7,021 bases of DNA from Spirochaetes bacterium GWF1_49_6 (GTDB lineage Bacteria > Spirochaetota > Brevinematia > Brevinematales > GWF1-51-8). Of this stretch, positions 1 to 5,812 are shown one piece after another; the stretch's first letter is position 1; each line of letters starts with the position of its first letter. Under the pieces are notes generated by a model. It made no database searches. It was not told the origin of the DNA and saw only the letters and a list, made by a program, of their open reading frames with translations. The position numbers and the translations under genes were made by a program. The stretch spans positions 4,196 through 11,216 of the forward strand of contig MIBD01000044.1 in NCBI GenBank assembly GCA_001829395.1, written 5' to 3'.

Positions 1-32
1 AATATAATAACAGCCTTCATCAGTAATTTCAT
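1..32 (-). CDS. 5' end of an unidentified gene, probably exported protein (partial)
   Basis: On the minus strand an ATG at 32-30 opens a frame that stays open to the window edge and reads MKLLMKAVII. A perfect GGAGG (complement of 40-44) lies 7 nt upstream of the ATG, which is ideal SD spacing. A Lys followed by hydrophobic residues resembles the start of a signal peptide or membrane anchor, but only ten residues are visible, so no function can be given. The gene points the same way as the methyltransferase at 599-1189 but is separated from it by more than 560 nt, so it most likely has its own promoter. No convincing -35/-10 pair was found upstream. The SD plus start context is the main support. 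Confidence 0.6.
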   Translation of the reverse strand, partial: MKLLMKAVII

Positions 33-194
33 ATATTCTCCTCCTATCTCTTGATACCCGATTAAAATCGAAGAACATCCCCTTTCTTTCAATTTTCCCC
101 GAGTTTTAGAAGAATATTAAATATAAAAGTGGTATTAAATTTAGACTTTTAAAGAATAATTAATGCAGGGGTGTTGTTTATAAATGATACATCT

Positions 195-257
195 TGAGGA
201 AAAATCCTCAGAGAAGACCTGAACGGGACGGTTTATTAGAATATCTCCCCAGATATT
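195..257. repeat. two short hairpins, possible structured RNA
   Basis: TGAGGA (195-200) and TCCTCA (205-210) form a 6-bp stem with a 4-nt A loop. AATATCT (240-246) and AGATATT (251-257) form a perfect 7-bp stem with a CCCC loop. Neither is followed by a T-run on either strand that would make a textbook intrinsic terminator. On the minus strand they would lie about 160-225 nt before the start of the left-edge gene, so a leader-RNA role is possible but unproven. Confidence 0.4.
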
Positions 258-478
258 ATTCCTTTAATAAATATGCAAATATCATACCATTATAAATAAT
301 TTATTATTACCTATCCTGTAACAAAATATAAAATGGTGAAAATATGTTTGCCTGTATAAAAAATATACAATCGGAAATTATTATACATTTTTTATTTTCA
401 TACTCAGTTTCGGTATATCTTCACTATCACTTCATAAACAGATCGGAATAAATTTCATTTGGGCGGTTCTAAAAACTA

Positions 479-513
479 TTAACATTTTTAACATTAGTAA
501 TGATATATCATTA
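479..513. promoter_or_regulatory. tandem TTAACATT pair and 16-bp perfect palindrome, candidate protein-binding site
   Basis: TTAACATT occurs at 479-486 and again at 488-495, one base apart. Immediately after them TAATGATATATCATTA (498-513) is a perfect 16-bp palindrome. Such a perfect dyad in a gap is compatible with a dimeric regulator operator. A+T-rich sequence produces palindromes by chance more often than balanced sequence, and no promoter was recognised next to it, so the functional call is only tentative. Confidence 0.35.
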
Positions 514-521
514 AAATACGC

Positions 522-595
522 CCAATGGTCACTTCCTTGTCCTCTTTTCCTTTGGAATCTGGTAGAAAAGAGGGTTAATTAGAAGTGCCCATTTG
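522..595. repeat. long two-tier inverted repeat just downstream of the O-methyltransferase stop
   Basis: The outer arms 522-535 (CCAATGGTCACTTC) and 582-595 (GAAGTGCCCATTTG) are complementary at 12 of 14 positions. Inside them 541-549 (CCTCTTTTC) and 565-573 (GAAAAGAGG) form a perfect 9-bp stem around a 15-nt loop. The structure ends 3 nt before the TAA complement of the methyltransferase at 599, so its transcript would carry this hairpin at the 3' end. It lacks a following T-run, so it is not a classical intrinsic terminator; it could protect or weakly terminate the transcript. The arms also look like transposon terminal repeats, and a related sequence (TTTGGGCGGTTCTAA) occurs at 458-472, so a decayed MITE or IS remnant is the main alternative. 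Confidence 0.6.
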
Positions 596-598
596 TAA

Positions 599-1189
599 TT
601 ATTTCCTGCGGCAGACCAGTACGCCGTGCCCGACCGGGACGATCGTACAGTCGAAACGCGGATCGGCCTGAGCTTTGTCTATCGTCTGCTTGATCGTATC
701 GTAGTGATTGATCGCGTTATCCGCGGCGAATATCCCGCCGGTGACCATTTTCCCGCTGAGGATATCCCAGCACTTCTCGTAAAGGTCTTTTTCCGTATCG
801 AGGAAACAGAACGACACATTCTCATATCCCCCGATATTCGCCAACGCATCGCCCTCGATCAGCTCGACATACTCGCCGATTCCTGCGGCGTCGAATGTTT
901 CCCGCGCGAGACGGATTTTCTCCGGGAGAAGCTCGTGGGTCTTCAGGCGAATCTCCCTTGCTTTCGCCGCGAGCGATAGCCATAGTGTCGAATATCCCGC
1001 GCTCGTGCCGATCTCGACCCATTCCCCGGCGGGCGTGTTCACCGCGATGAGGGTGAGAAGCCGTCCCGTCTCCGGTGGAACCTGCCGGAGTCTCTGCATA
1101 CGCGGGGTATCGTCCGCGCGGTCTTTCCGGTCGAGATCCTCTAGATACTTCATCCGCGCAAGCATCGTGGGGGTGATCTCGGAAAACAT
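599..1189 (-). CDS. class I SAM-dependent O-methyltransferase, divalent-metal (COMT/CCoAOMT-like) type
   Basis: The 196-residue protein has the length and motif order of the small metal-dependent O-methyltransferases. An N-terminal helical part is followed by the SAM-binding loop VEIGTSAGYST (residues 58-68), an acidic residue region at H85-E86 after the second strand, EGDA at 112-115, FLDTEKDLY at 129-137 and FAADNAINH at 154-162. By family analogy D131, D157 and N158 would hold the divalent metal that positions the acceptor hydroxyl. The acceptor cannot be predicted; family members act on catechols, CoA esters or modified tRNA uridines. The start is supported by GAAGGA complement about 7 nt upstream. 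It follows the transporter gene by 16 nt on the same strand and is probably co-transcribed with it. The protein is likely cytoplasmic, with no signal peptide. Confidence 0.85.
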   Translation of the reverse strand: MFSEITPTMLARMKYLEDLDRKDRADDTPRMQRLRQVPPETGRLLTLIAVNTPAGEWVEIGTSAGYSTLWLSLAAKAREIRLKTHELLPEKIRLARETFDAAGIGEYVELIEGDALANIGGYENVSFCFLDTEKDLYEKCWDILSGKMVTGGIFAADNAINHYDTIKQTIDKAQADPRFDCTIVPVGHGVLVCRRK

Positions 1190-1205
1190 GGTTAAGTCCT
1201 TCGGA

Positions 1206-2276
1206 TTATATCCATTTTTTTATTCTAAAGAATATCAGTAAGCCGATCCCGATTGTCGCCATAATTCCCAATACGATAAAATAAGCAATCGGGCTTTCCA
1301 GTTCGGGCATATGTTTGAAGTTCATCCCGTATACTCCGGCGATAAACGTCAGCGGGATGAAGATGGTCGACATGATGGTGAGTACCTTCATAATCTGGTT
1401 CGTGTTCTGACTCATCGACGAGACATAAATATCCATGATGCCCGATACGCGTTCGTCGAGCGATTTGATGGATTCGATATTACGCAGGACGTTGTCGTAT
1501 ACGTCGCGGAAATACGGCGACAACGTTTCGTCGATCAGGTCCGATTCGCCCTTTTGGAGGTAGCGGATGACCTCTCCGAGGGGGGAGACAGCGTGCCGGA
1601 TTTGGAGAATATTGTTCTTGATATTCGCGATTTTTTCCAGTATAAGCGGCTTTGCGTTGGACAAGGCGAAACGTTCCACCTGAACGACGTCTTCCTCGAT
1701 ATTTTCCACCACGAGGAAATAGTTATCGACTATCGCGTCGATCAGGGAATACGCGAGATACCCCGCCCCCGATTTGCGGATACGCCCCTTATTGGACAGG
1801 ATATTTTTCCTCACCAGCCCCCATACGTCGCCGGGATTTTCCTGGAACGTGATGAGGAAATCCTTGAAGATGAACGTGCTGACCTGTTCGATATAAATTT
1901 TTTTCTCTTTCTTATCGACATAAAGCATCTTGATGATAAAGTAGAGATAATCGCCGTAGTCGTCGATTTTTATGCGCTGATCGTTATCGAGGATGTCCTC
2001 TATCGCGAGGAGGTGGATTTTAAACTGCACGGCGAGGCTTTCGACCACGTCGAGGTCGTGGATACCGTCCACATTCAGCCACTTGATTCCCGGATTCTTG
2101 ATAACGTCGCACAGGTGCGACATATCGGTAATATCGATTTTCTCCGAGCGTTCGCGGTCGTAGGTGATCAGTGACATAATAATCGGTTCATGCGACATCT
2201 TCACGCCGTCGGGAAAAACTTTCTCTACAGGTAGTATCTCGATATCGTCCACATCGGTAATGGTTTTCTGCGGCAT
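1206..2276 (-). CDS. corA: CorA-family magnesium/cobalt transporter
   Basis: This 356-residue protein matches the CorA 2-TM-GxN family in length and layout. A large cytoplasmic N-terminal domain (about residues 1-240) leads into a long helix and two membrane segments (about 298-316 and 329-350). Between them sits the signature YGMNF (316-320), followed by MPEL (323-326), the short outside loop found in well-studied CorA proteins. The C-terminus ends with a basic RIKKW tail, typical for the pore-proximal cytoplasmic end. CorA works as a homopentameric inner-membrane channel taking up Mg2+ and sometimes Co2+ or Ni2+. The SD is weak (a GAGAG run shortly before the ATG). It is first in a two-gene minus-strand unit and divergent from the methyltransferase at 2412, sharing a gap of 135 nt. 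No M-box riboswitch can fit in its short leader. Confidence 0.94.
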   Translation of the reverse strand: MPQKTITDVDDIEILPVEKVFPDGVKMSHEPIIMSLITYDRERSEKIDITDMSHLCDVIKNPGIKWLNVDGIHDLDVVESLAVQFKIHLLAIEDILDNDQRIKIDDYGDYLYFIIKMLYVDKKEKKIYIEQVSTFIFKDFLITFQENPGDVWGLVRKNILSNKGRIRKSGAGYLAYSLIDAIVDNYFLVVENIEEDVVQVERFALSNAKPLILEKIANIKNNILQIRHAVSPLGEVIRYLQKGESDLIDETLSPYFRDVYDNVLRNIESIKSLDERVSGIMDIYVSSMSQNTNQIMKVLTIMSTIFIPLTFIAGVYGMNFKHMPELESPIAYFIVLGIMATIGIGLLIFFRIKKWI

Positions 2277-2350
2277 AATACTCTCTCTATTCGCCGGATT
2301 TTATAGATATTATCGGAATTTTCCCCCTGTATCTTTGATGTTCCGTGTTC

Positions 2351-2379
2351 TTGACGGGGAATTTTTCTCGGGTTAAAAT
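2351..2379 (+). promoter_or_regulatory. sigma70-type promoter for the methyltransferase/rtcB unit
   Basis: TTGACG (2351-2356) and TAAAAT (2374-2379) are separated by exactly 17 bp and each differs from the sigma70 consensus at one position. Transcription would start near 2386, giving a leader of about 25 nt that contains the SD AGGAG at 2401-2405, 6 nt before the ATG at 2412. The gap is shared with the divergent corA gene, whose own promoter I could not place with confidence, although a TATAAA is present on the minus strand around 2302. Confidence 0.7.
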
Positions 2380-2411
2380 GGTTTACCAATGATTCACGAT
2401 AGGAGTTCCCG

Positions 2412-3092
2412 ATGGACAACACCACCCCGCACCCTTCAGCCGAATACGATACGCAGGTCGCGCGGACTATCCCCGGATACGAACGGTTTTTCGCCGAAAC
2501 CATCGACCTCGTGAAGGCGTATATGCCCCAACAGGGGATTTGGCTCGATACAGGATGCGGCACCGGAACAATGGCGCTCCTTGCGATGCGGGAATTCCCG
2601 GACGCCCGTTTCATCCTCGCCGACCCGTCGGAGGGTATGCTCGCGCAGGCTAAGGCGAAGCTCGCGGCGGTTGGCGCGAACGCGGAGATACTCGCGCCCA
2701 CGGATAGCGCGGGACTTGCGGGTGTACTCAAAGAAACTCCCGATATTATCACGGCGATCATGTGCCATCATTACCTCGACCCCGCCGGGCGGAAGACCGC
2801 CGTGAACGCGTGCAGTAGTCTTCTGCGCGACGGAGGGCTATTCGTCACATTCGAGAATATCCGCCCGTTTACCGCGCGGGGAACGGAAATAGGTCTGCGC
2901 CGCTGGAAGGAGTTCCAGCTATTTGCCGGGCGTTCCGTGGAAATAGTCGACAAGCACATGTCGCGTTTCGGTGCAGAGTACTTCCCGATTACCGTCAGCG
3001 AACATCTCGGCCTTATGCGGGATTGCGGGTTTAGGACGGTCGAAATCCTTACCTACGGGACGATGCAGGCCGGGTTCTACGCGGTGAAATAG
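2412..3092 (+). CDS. class I SAM-dependent methyltransferase, substrate unknown
   Basis: The 226-residue protein carries the SAM-binding loop LDTGCGTG (residues 45-52), the acidic ribose-binding residue D71 in LADPSEGML, and a post-strand-4 segment (about 111-122) with IMCHHYLD where the catalytic-loop region lies. Later LLRDGGLFVTFEN fits strand 5. The N-terminus has YD...RTIPGYE (12-24), a pattern also seen near the N-terminus of CmoA and related small-molecule methyltransferases; this is only a resemblance. It has no signal peptide and is probably cytoplasmic. The ATG is supported by AGGAG 6 nt upstream and by a good promoter. The stop TAG at 3090-3092 lies in the left copy of the AATAGGG direct repeat that flanks the inserted element, so the C-terminus itself looks intact. 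rtcB follows on the same strand and was probably closely coupled to it before that insertion. Confidence 0.85.
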   Translation: MDNTTPHPSAEYDTQVARTIPGYERFFAETIDLVKAYMPQQGIWLDTGCGTGTMALLAMREFPDARFILADPSEGMLAQAKAKLAAVGANAEILAPTDSAGLAGVLKETPDIITAIMCHHYLDPAGRKTAVNACSSLLRDGGLFVTFENIRPFTARGTEIGLRRWKEFQLFAGRSVEIVDKHMSRFGAEYFPITVSEHLGLMRDCGFRTVEILTYGTMQAGFYAVK

Positions 3093-3251
3093 GGCTTGTT
3101 GACAAAGAAGAAATTTCAGCTCTTTTTTGTCACTGCGAGACACGAAGTGCCGAAGCAGTCTGTATAACTCCTTTTGAGTTATAAAAACAGATTGCTTCGC
3201 GGATTTTTCAAATCCACTCGCAATGACAAAACCGGGTTTGTCAACATGCCC
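3092..3251. mobile_element. MITE-like palindromic element with terminal inverted repeats and flanking direct repeats
   Basis: The ends GGGCTTGTTGACAAA (3092-3106) and TTTGTCAACATGCCC (3237-3251) are inverted repeats matching at 14 of 15 positions. Further in, 3125-3139 and 3217-3231 match at 14 of 15, 3151-3163 and 3187-3199 match at 12 of 13, and the centre is a perfect hairpin ATAACTC/GAGTTAT (3164-3182). Outside the ends AATAGGG occurs as a direct repeat at 3088-3094 and 3252-3258, the expected trace of target duplication; because GGG is shared with the element end, duplication length could be 4 to 7 bp. It has no coding capacity, so it would need a transposase supplied elsewhere. The inner words (TTGTCATTGCGAG, GAAGCAATCT) resemble a palindromic repeat I recall from many unrelated bacterial genomes; a search is needed to confirm. 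Confidence 0.8.
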
Positions 3252-3264
3252 AATAGGGGGTATC

Positions 3265-4437
3265 TTGTTCGAGATAAAGGGCAGTAAAAATACCGCGAAG
3301 GTCATGCTACCGAGTGAAGATATGCTCGACACGGAGACCCGGCGCCAGATCGAGACGTTTGTCAATCACCCCGCGTTCGAAGGGCCGAATATCGCGATTA
3401 TGCCGGATACGCACGCAGGGATGGGAGCGGTCATCGGCTTCACGATGCGGATGAACGGGTATGTTATCCCCAACGTGGTCGGGGTGGATATCGGGTGCGG
3501 GGTGGATACCTACACTCTCGGCGAGATACCCGGCTTCAATCCCGCGAGGCTCGATAAGTTTATCCGTGAAAGGATACCGTCGGGGTTCGCGAAACGCCGG
3601 CGCGACCCGCTTGCGGAGACCGCCGTATCGCTGTATATGACCCGTGCCGATGCGGCTCTCGCGGACGGGGATGTCGCCGAAACAGTGCGCGCGACCGGAC
3701 AGGATGCCGAGAATGTCCGGTATTCGATCGGTACGCTCGGCGGTGGGAATCATTTTATCGAGGCGGGGATCGATTCCATGGGTCGGCTCCGGCTGACTAT
3801 CCATTCCGGCTCGCGGAACTTCGGCCTGCGGATAGCGAATTTCCACCAGCGCCGCGCGAAGGACGCGCAGGGGAAGAACGCCGAAGTCAGGGGGCTCGAG
3901 TATCTGCCCGCGAAAAAACAGGGCGCGGAGTACCTGAGGGATATGAGCGTCGCGCAGCGTTACGCCGACCTGAACCGCCGGGTGATGGGGATGATACTTA
4001 TCCGCGAATTCTTCGGGCTGGACTTCGGACGGGTCGAACGGATCACATCGGTGCATAACTATATCGATTTCGACGATAAGATTATCCGTAAGGGGGCGAT
4101 ACGCGCCTATCAGGGGGAACGCCTCGTGATCCCGTTCAATATGGAGGACGGCATTATTATCGGGACCGGAAAGTCGAACCGCGAATGGAATTGCTCCGCG
4201 CCGCATGGAGCGGGACGGGTGCTGTCGCGGCGGCGCGCGAAGGAGACATTAGACCTCGCCGGCGCGCGGGAATCGATGCGCGAGAAGGGGATATTTACCA
4301 CGTCGCTGAACAAGGAGACCCTCGACGAGGTACGGCAGGCGTATAAGGACAAGGAACTGATACTGCGGAGCATCGAGCCTACGGTGGAGGTGATCGATTT
4401 TATCCGGCCCGTCTATAATTTTAAAGCGTCGGAATAA
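3265..4437 (+). CDS. rtcB: RtcB-family RNA ligase (3'-phosphate/5'-OH, GTP-dependent)
   Basis: All RtcB signatures occur in order: PDTHAGMGAVIG, GVDIGCG (metal Cys, codon 3496-3498), GTLGGGNHFIE, TIHSGSRNFG, SVHNYIDFD and NCSAPHGAGR with the histidine that becomes guanylylated in known RtcB enzymes. The enzyme joins RNA 2',3'-cyclic phosphate or 3'-phosphate ends to 5'-OH ends using GTP and Mn2+, serving RNA repair or tRNA splicing. I chose TTG 3265: the protein then begins MFEIKG, the usual start of this short RtcB subgroup as I recall it, and AGGGGG at 3255-3260 lies 4 nt upstream. The in-frame ATG at 3223 lies inside the inserted repeat and has no SD. This gives 390 residues, near the length of E. 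coli RtcB (408). No archease or RtcA gene is visible. It follows the methyltransferase on the same strand. Confidence 0.93.
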   Translation: MFEIKGSKNTAKVMLPSEDMLDTETRRQIETFVNHPAFEGPNIAIMPDTHAGMGAVIGFTMRMNGYVIPNVVGVDIGCGVDTYTLGEIPGFNPARLDKFIRERIPSGFAKRRRDPLAETAVSLYMTRADAALADGDVAETVRATGQDAENVRYSIGTLGGGNHFIEAGIDSMGRLRLTIHSGSRNFGLRIANFHQRRAKDAQGKNAEVRGLEYLPAKKQGAEYLRDMSVAQRYADLNRRVMGMILIREFFGLDFGRVERITSVHNYIDFDDKIIRKGAIRAYQGERLVIPFNMEDGIIIGTGKSNREWNCSAPHGAGRVLSRRRAKETLDLAGARESMREKGIFTTSLNKETLDEVRQAYKDKELILRSIEPTVEVIDFIRPVYNFKASE

Positions 4438-4458
4438 TAGAAAAATTTCCCGCTTTAC

Positions 4459-4487
4459 TTTAAATATTTCGATAATAGGTGTATGAT
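4459..4487 (+). promoter_or_regulatory. possible promoter of the FecR-domain gene
   Basis: TATGAT (4482-4487) matches the -10 consensus at 5 of 6 positions, with TTTAAA (4459-4464) 17 bp upstream matching the -35 consensus at 4 of 6. The start would fall near 4494, leaving a leader of about 27 nt with the SD GGAGG at 4510-4514. No terminator separates it from rtcB, so read-through from upstream is also possible. Confidence 0.4.
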
Positions 4488-4520
4488 ATATCAATAGAAT
4501 TATCCTTCCGGAGGCGAATT

Positions 4521-5351
4521 ATGAACAGAAAGTCTTTATGGTATACCATTGTAACAGTGGTAGGGGTTGCCGCGATACTGAGTATCGGTTTCGCGGCGGC
4601 CGCGAAAAAGAACACGATTCAATCTTTTTCGGGGATTGTCGAAATATCGAAAGATAACGGGAAGAAATGGGTGAAGGCTTATGCCGATATGGAAATCCAG
4701 AATAAGGATATTATCCGTACCAAAGATAAATCGGCCTGCGAAATCATGATTCCCGATTTGGGAATTTTCCGTGTCGGGCCGAACACGCAGGCTACGCTCG
4801 ATAACCTGACCGGTAAAGATAAAAAAGTCGCGGTTAAAAGCGGGGCTGTCGGGATAAACGTCAAGATCAAACTCAAACCCGGCGAAACCTTCAAGGTGGA
4901 GACCGATACCGCGGTCGCTGAAGTACGGGGAACGATTTTCGCGATCGAGGCCGACAGCGAGAAGACGAAAGCGACATGCGCCGAGGGCGAAGTCGAGATG
5001 CTACGGAATGTCAATATACCCGCCGGGGACGCCGACCTCGCGGAACTTCAGAGCATGCTGAAGGTCAAGATCAAAGCGAATAAGGAAATTGAGATGACGA
5101 TGCAGGAGAATAAGGAACTGGAAAATCTCCTCCAGAAGGCCAAGAAGAATATGTCGGAGGTCAAGGATATCCTGAAACAGTACAACTCCAAGGATCTGAT
5201 GAAAATCCGTCTTGCCAAAAAAGCGCAGAGCCTGATAGACGAACTCAGCGGCGAGGGGTCTGGCGGAAATATCGACCAGTTCTTCGACGATGAGAACAAA
5301 GACGACGGCGACGGCGGTACCGACGACCTGATGAAAAAATTAAACAAATAG
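4521..5351 (+). CDS. secreted FecR-domain protein with coiled coil and acidic tail
   Basis: The 276-residue protein starts at ATG 4521, supported by GGAGG 6 nt upstream; a longer frame from 4479 adds 14 residues without an SD and is not used. MNRKS followed by a hydrophobic stretch (residues 8-24) and AAAA (25-28) is a typical signal peptide with cleavage near the alanines. Residues about 57-145 fit a FecR domain: a prohibited-level effector phrase IFRVGPNTQATL (82-93), then KSGAVGI and the characteristic TAVAEVRGT (130-138). About residues 178-235 are Lys/Glu-rich and likely helical or coiled coil, and the end is Asp-rich (FDDENKDDGDG). Unlike true FecR anti-sigma regulators it has no cytoplasmic domain, and no ECF sigma factor or TonB receptor gene is adjacent. 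It is probably a periplasmic or surface structural/binding protein; the exact role is unknown. An intrinsic terminator follows the stop. Confidence 0.82.
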   Translation: MNRKSLWYTIVTVVGVAAILSIGFAAAAKKNTIQSFSGIVEISKDNGKKWVKAYADMEIQNKDIIRTKDKSACEIMIPDLGIFRVGPNTQATLDNLTGKDKKVAVKSGAVGINVKIKLKPGETFKVETDTAVAEVRGTIFAIEADSEKTKATCAEGEVEMLRNVNIPAGDADLAELQSMLKVKIKANKEIEMTMQENKELENLLQKAKKNMSEVKDILKQYNSKDLMKIRLAKKAQSLIDELSGEGSGGNIDQFFDDENKDDGDGGTDDLMKKLNK

Positions 5352-5357
5352 CTTTAC

Positions 5358-5388
5358 AGGGGCTGTCTTTGTGACAGCCCCTTTTTTT
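5358..5388 (+). terminator. strong intrinsic (rho-independent) terminator
   Basis: AGGGGCTGTC (5358-5367) pairs perfectly with GACAGCCCCT (5373-5382) around the 5-nt loop TTTGT, and the stem ends in a run of seven T (5382-5388). It begins 6 nt after the FecR gene stop codon and should end that transcript. It sits only 25 nt before the next start codon. Confidence 0.95.
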
Positions 5389-5413
5389 ATCATGTAAATA
5401 CCCGGAGGTAATG

Positions 5414-5707
5414 ATGGATATACTATTAGCGATTATTCTGCTTCTCGGAGGCGGCGCCGGGGGTTTCTTCCTCGGGCAGGCTACCGCCCCGAAAGTCATC
5501 AATAATATCACGGAAATCCATAACATCAATAATAACAGCGCTATTTCGATGAGCGCCGCTATCGATGTAGAAGACGGCGGAGTGCACCGTTTCCTCGTAT
5601 TCCAGATAGACGGGCTGACGAACATCCAGATTATGACGGTCACCAACGGACAGACGAATATGCTGACAAACTATACGATGAGCGGGGTGAAAAAATCCGG
5701 GCAGTAG
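5414..5707 (+). CDS. small membrane-anchored protein of unknown function
   Basis: I do not recognise this 97-residue protein. Two adjacent ATG codons (5411 and 5414) follow the SD GGAGG at 5404-5408; the second has the better spacing of 5 nt and was chosen. Residues 3-21 form one hydrophobic segment, ILLAIILLL followed by the glycine-rich GGGAGGFFLG, a likely uncleaved anchor. The remainder is rich in Asn, Thr, Ile and Val (INNITEIHNINNNSAI at about 30-45; LTNIQIMTVTNGQTNMLTNY later), suggesting a small beta-rich or adhesive domain. Topology is not clear. It starts 25 nt after a strong terminator, leaving little room for a separate promoter, so its expression may depend on read-through from the FecR gene. 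The clean SD and coherent hydrophobic N-terminus argue that it is real. Confidence 0.7.
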   Translation: MDILLAIILLLGGGAGGFFLGQATAPKVINNITEIHNINNNSAISMSAAIDVEDGGVHRFLVFQIDGLTNIQIMTVTNGQTNMLTNYTMSGVKKSGQ

Positions 5708-5812
5708 GGATCATGCATCGGGGATAATGATGTCAGTTAAGTAAGAATGATGGAGCGAATAAGGATACTTTCGTGTTACGCGGGGGGTCTTTCGGGATAA
5801 GGGAAAAAGAAT

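Larger units (their letters stand above)
33..598. other. A+T-rich intergenic region with hairpins and palindromes, no convincing gene
   Basis: This gap of about 565 nt lies upstream of the minus-strand gene at the left edge and downstream of the minus-strand methyltransferase. It is much richer in A+T than the genes around it. The longest ATG frame noticed (344-451, 35 codons) has only a weak SD and composition like the surrounding gap. What can be seen is structure: a TGAGGA/TCCTCA hairpin (195-210), an AATATCT/AGATATT hairpin with a CCCC loop (240-257), two tandem TTAACATT copies (479-495), a 16-bp perfect palindrome (498-513) and a long two-tier hairpin (522-595). These could be parts of a leader RNA, a small RNA, operators, or remnants of a mobile element; the sequence alone does not decide. 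Confidence 0.7.

Noticed and set aside
344..451. 35-codon plus-strand frame in the A+T-rich gap
   Set aside because: Only a weak SD (GGTGA) precedes it, and its Ile/Tyr/Phe/His-rich composition is what random A+T-rich DNA yields.
626..979. 117-codon plus-strand frame
   Set aside because: Antisense to the O-methyltransferase with its intact SAM and metal motifs; no SD of note.
1311..2174. 287-codon open frame on the plus strand
   Set aside because: It lies wholly antisense within corA, whose protein has clear membrane segments and the GMNF signature; the antisense protein is rich in Asp/Arg/Val with no family pattern.
2277..2411. Magnesium-sensing riboswitch before corA
   Set aside because: The leader available on the minus strand is too short once the divergent promoter is accounted for, and no M-box-like or ykoK-like structure is visible.
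2225..2761. 178-codon minus-strand frame
   Set aside because: It overlaps both the corA start and the antisense of the methyltransferase at 2412, and would cover the shared promoter region.
3092..3251. Intrinsic terminator between the methyltransferase and rtcB
   Set aside because: The hairpin is long but no T-run follows its 3' arm; the terminal repeats and flanking direct repeats fit a mobile element better.
3307..4206. 299-codon open frame on the minus strand
   Set aside because: It is antisense to rtcB, which carries all catalytic motifs; the long frame arises from the GC-rich codon usage of the real gene.
4479..4520. Longer N-terminus for the FecR-domain protein from ATG 4479
   Set aside because: There is no SD for it, it would overlap the probable -10 element, and it would put charged residues before a normal signal peptide; the ATG at 4521 has a strong SD.
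5708..5812. Bidirectional terminator between the converging small membrane-protein gene and tRNA-Tyr
   Set aside because: No stem of useful length with a T-run on either strand could be found.
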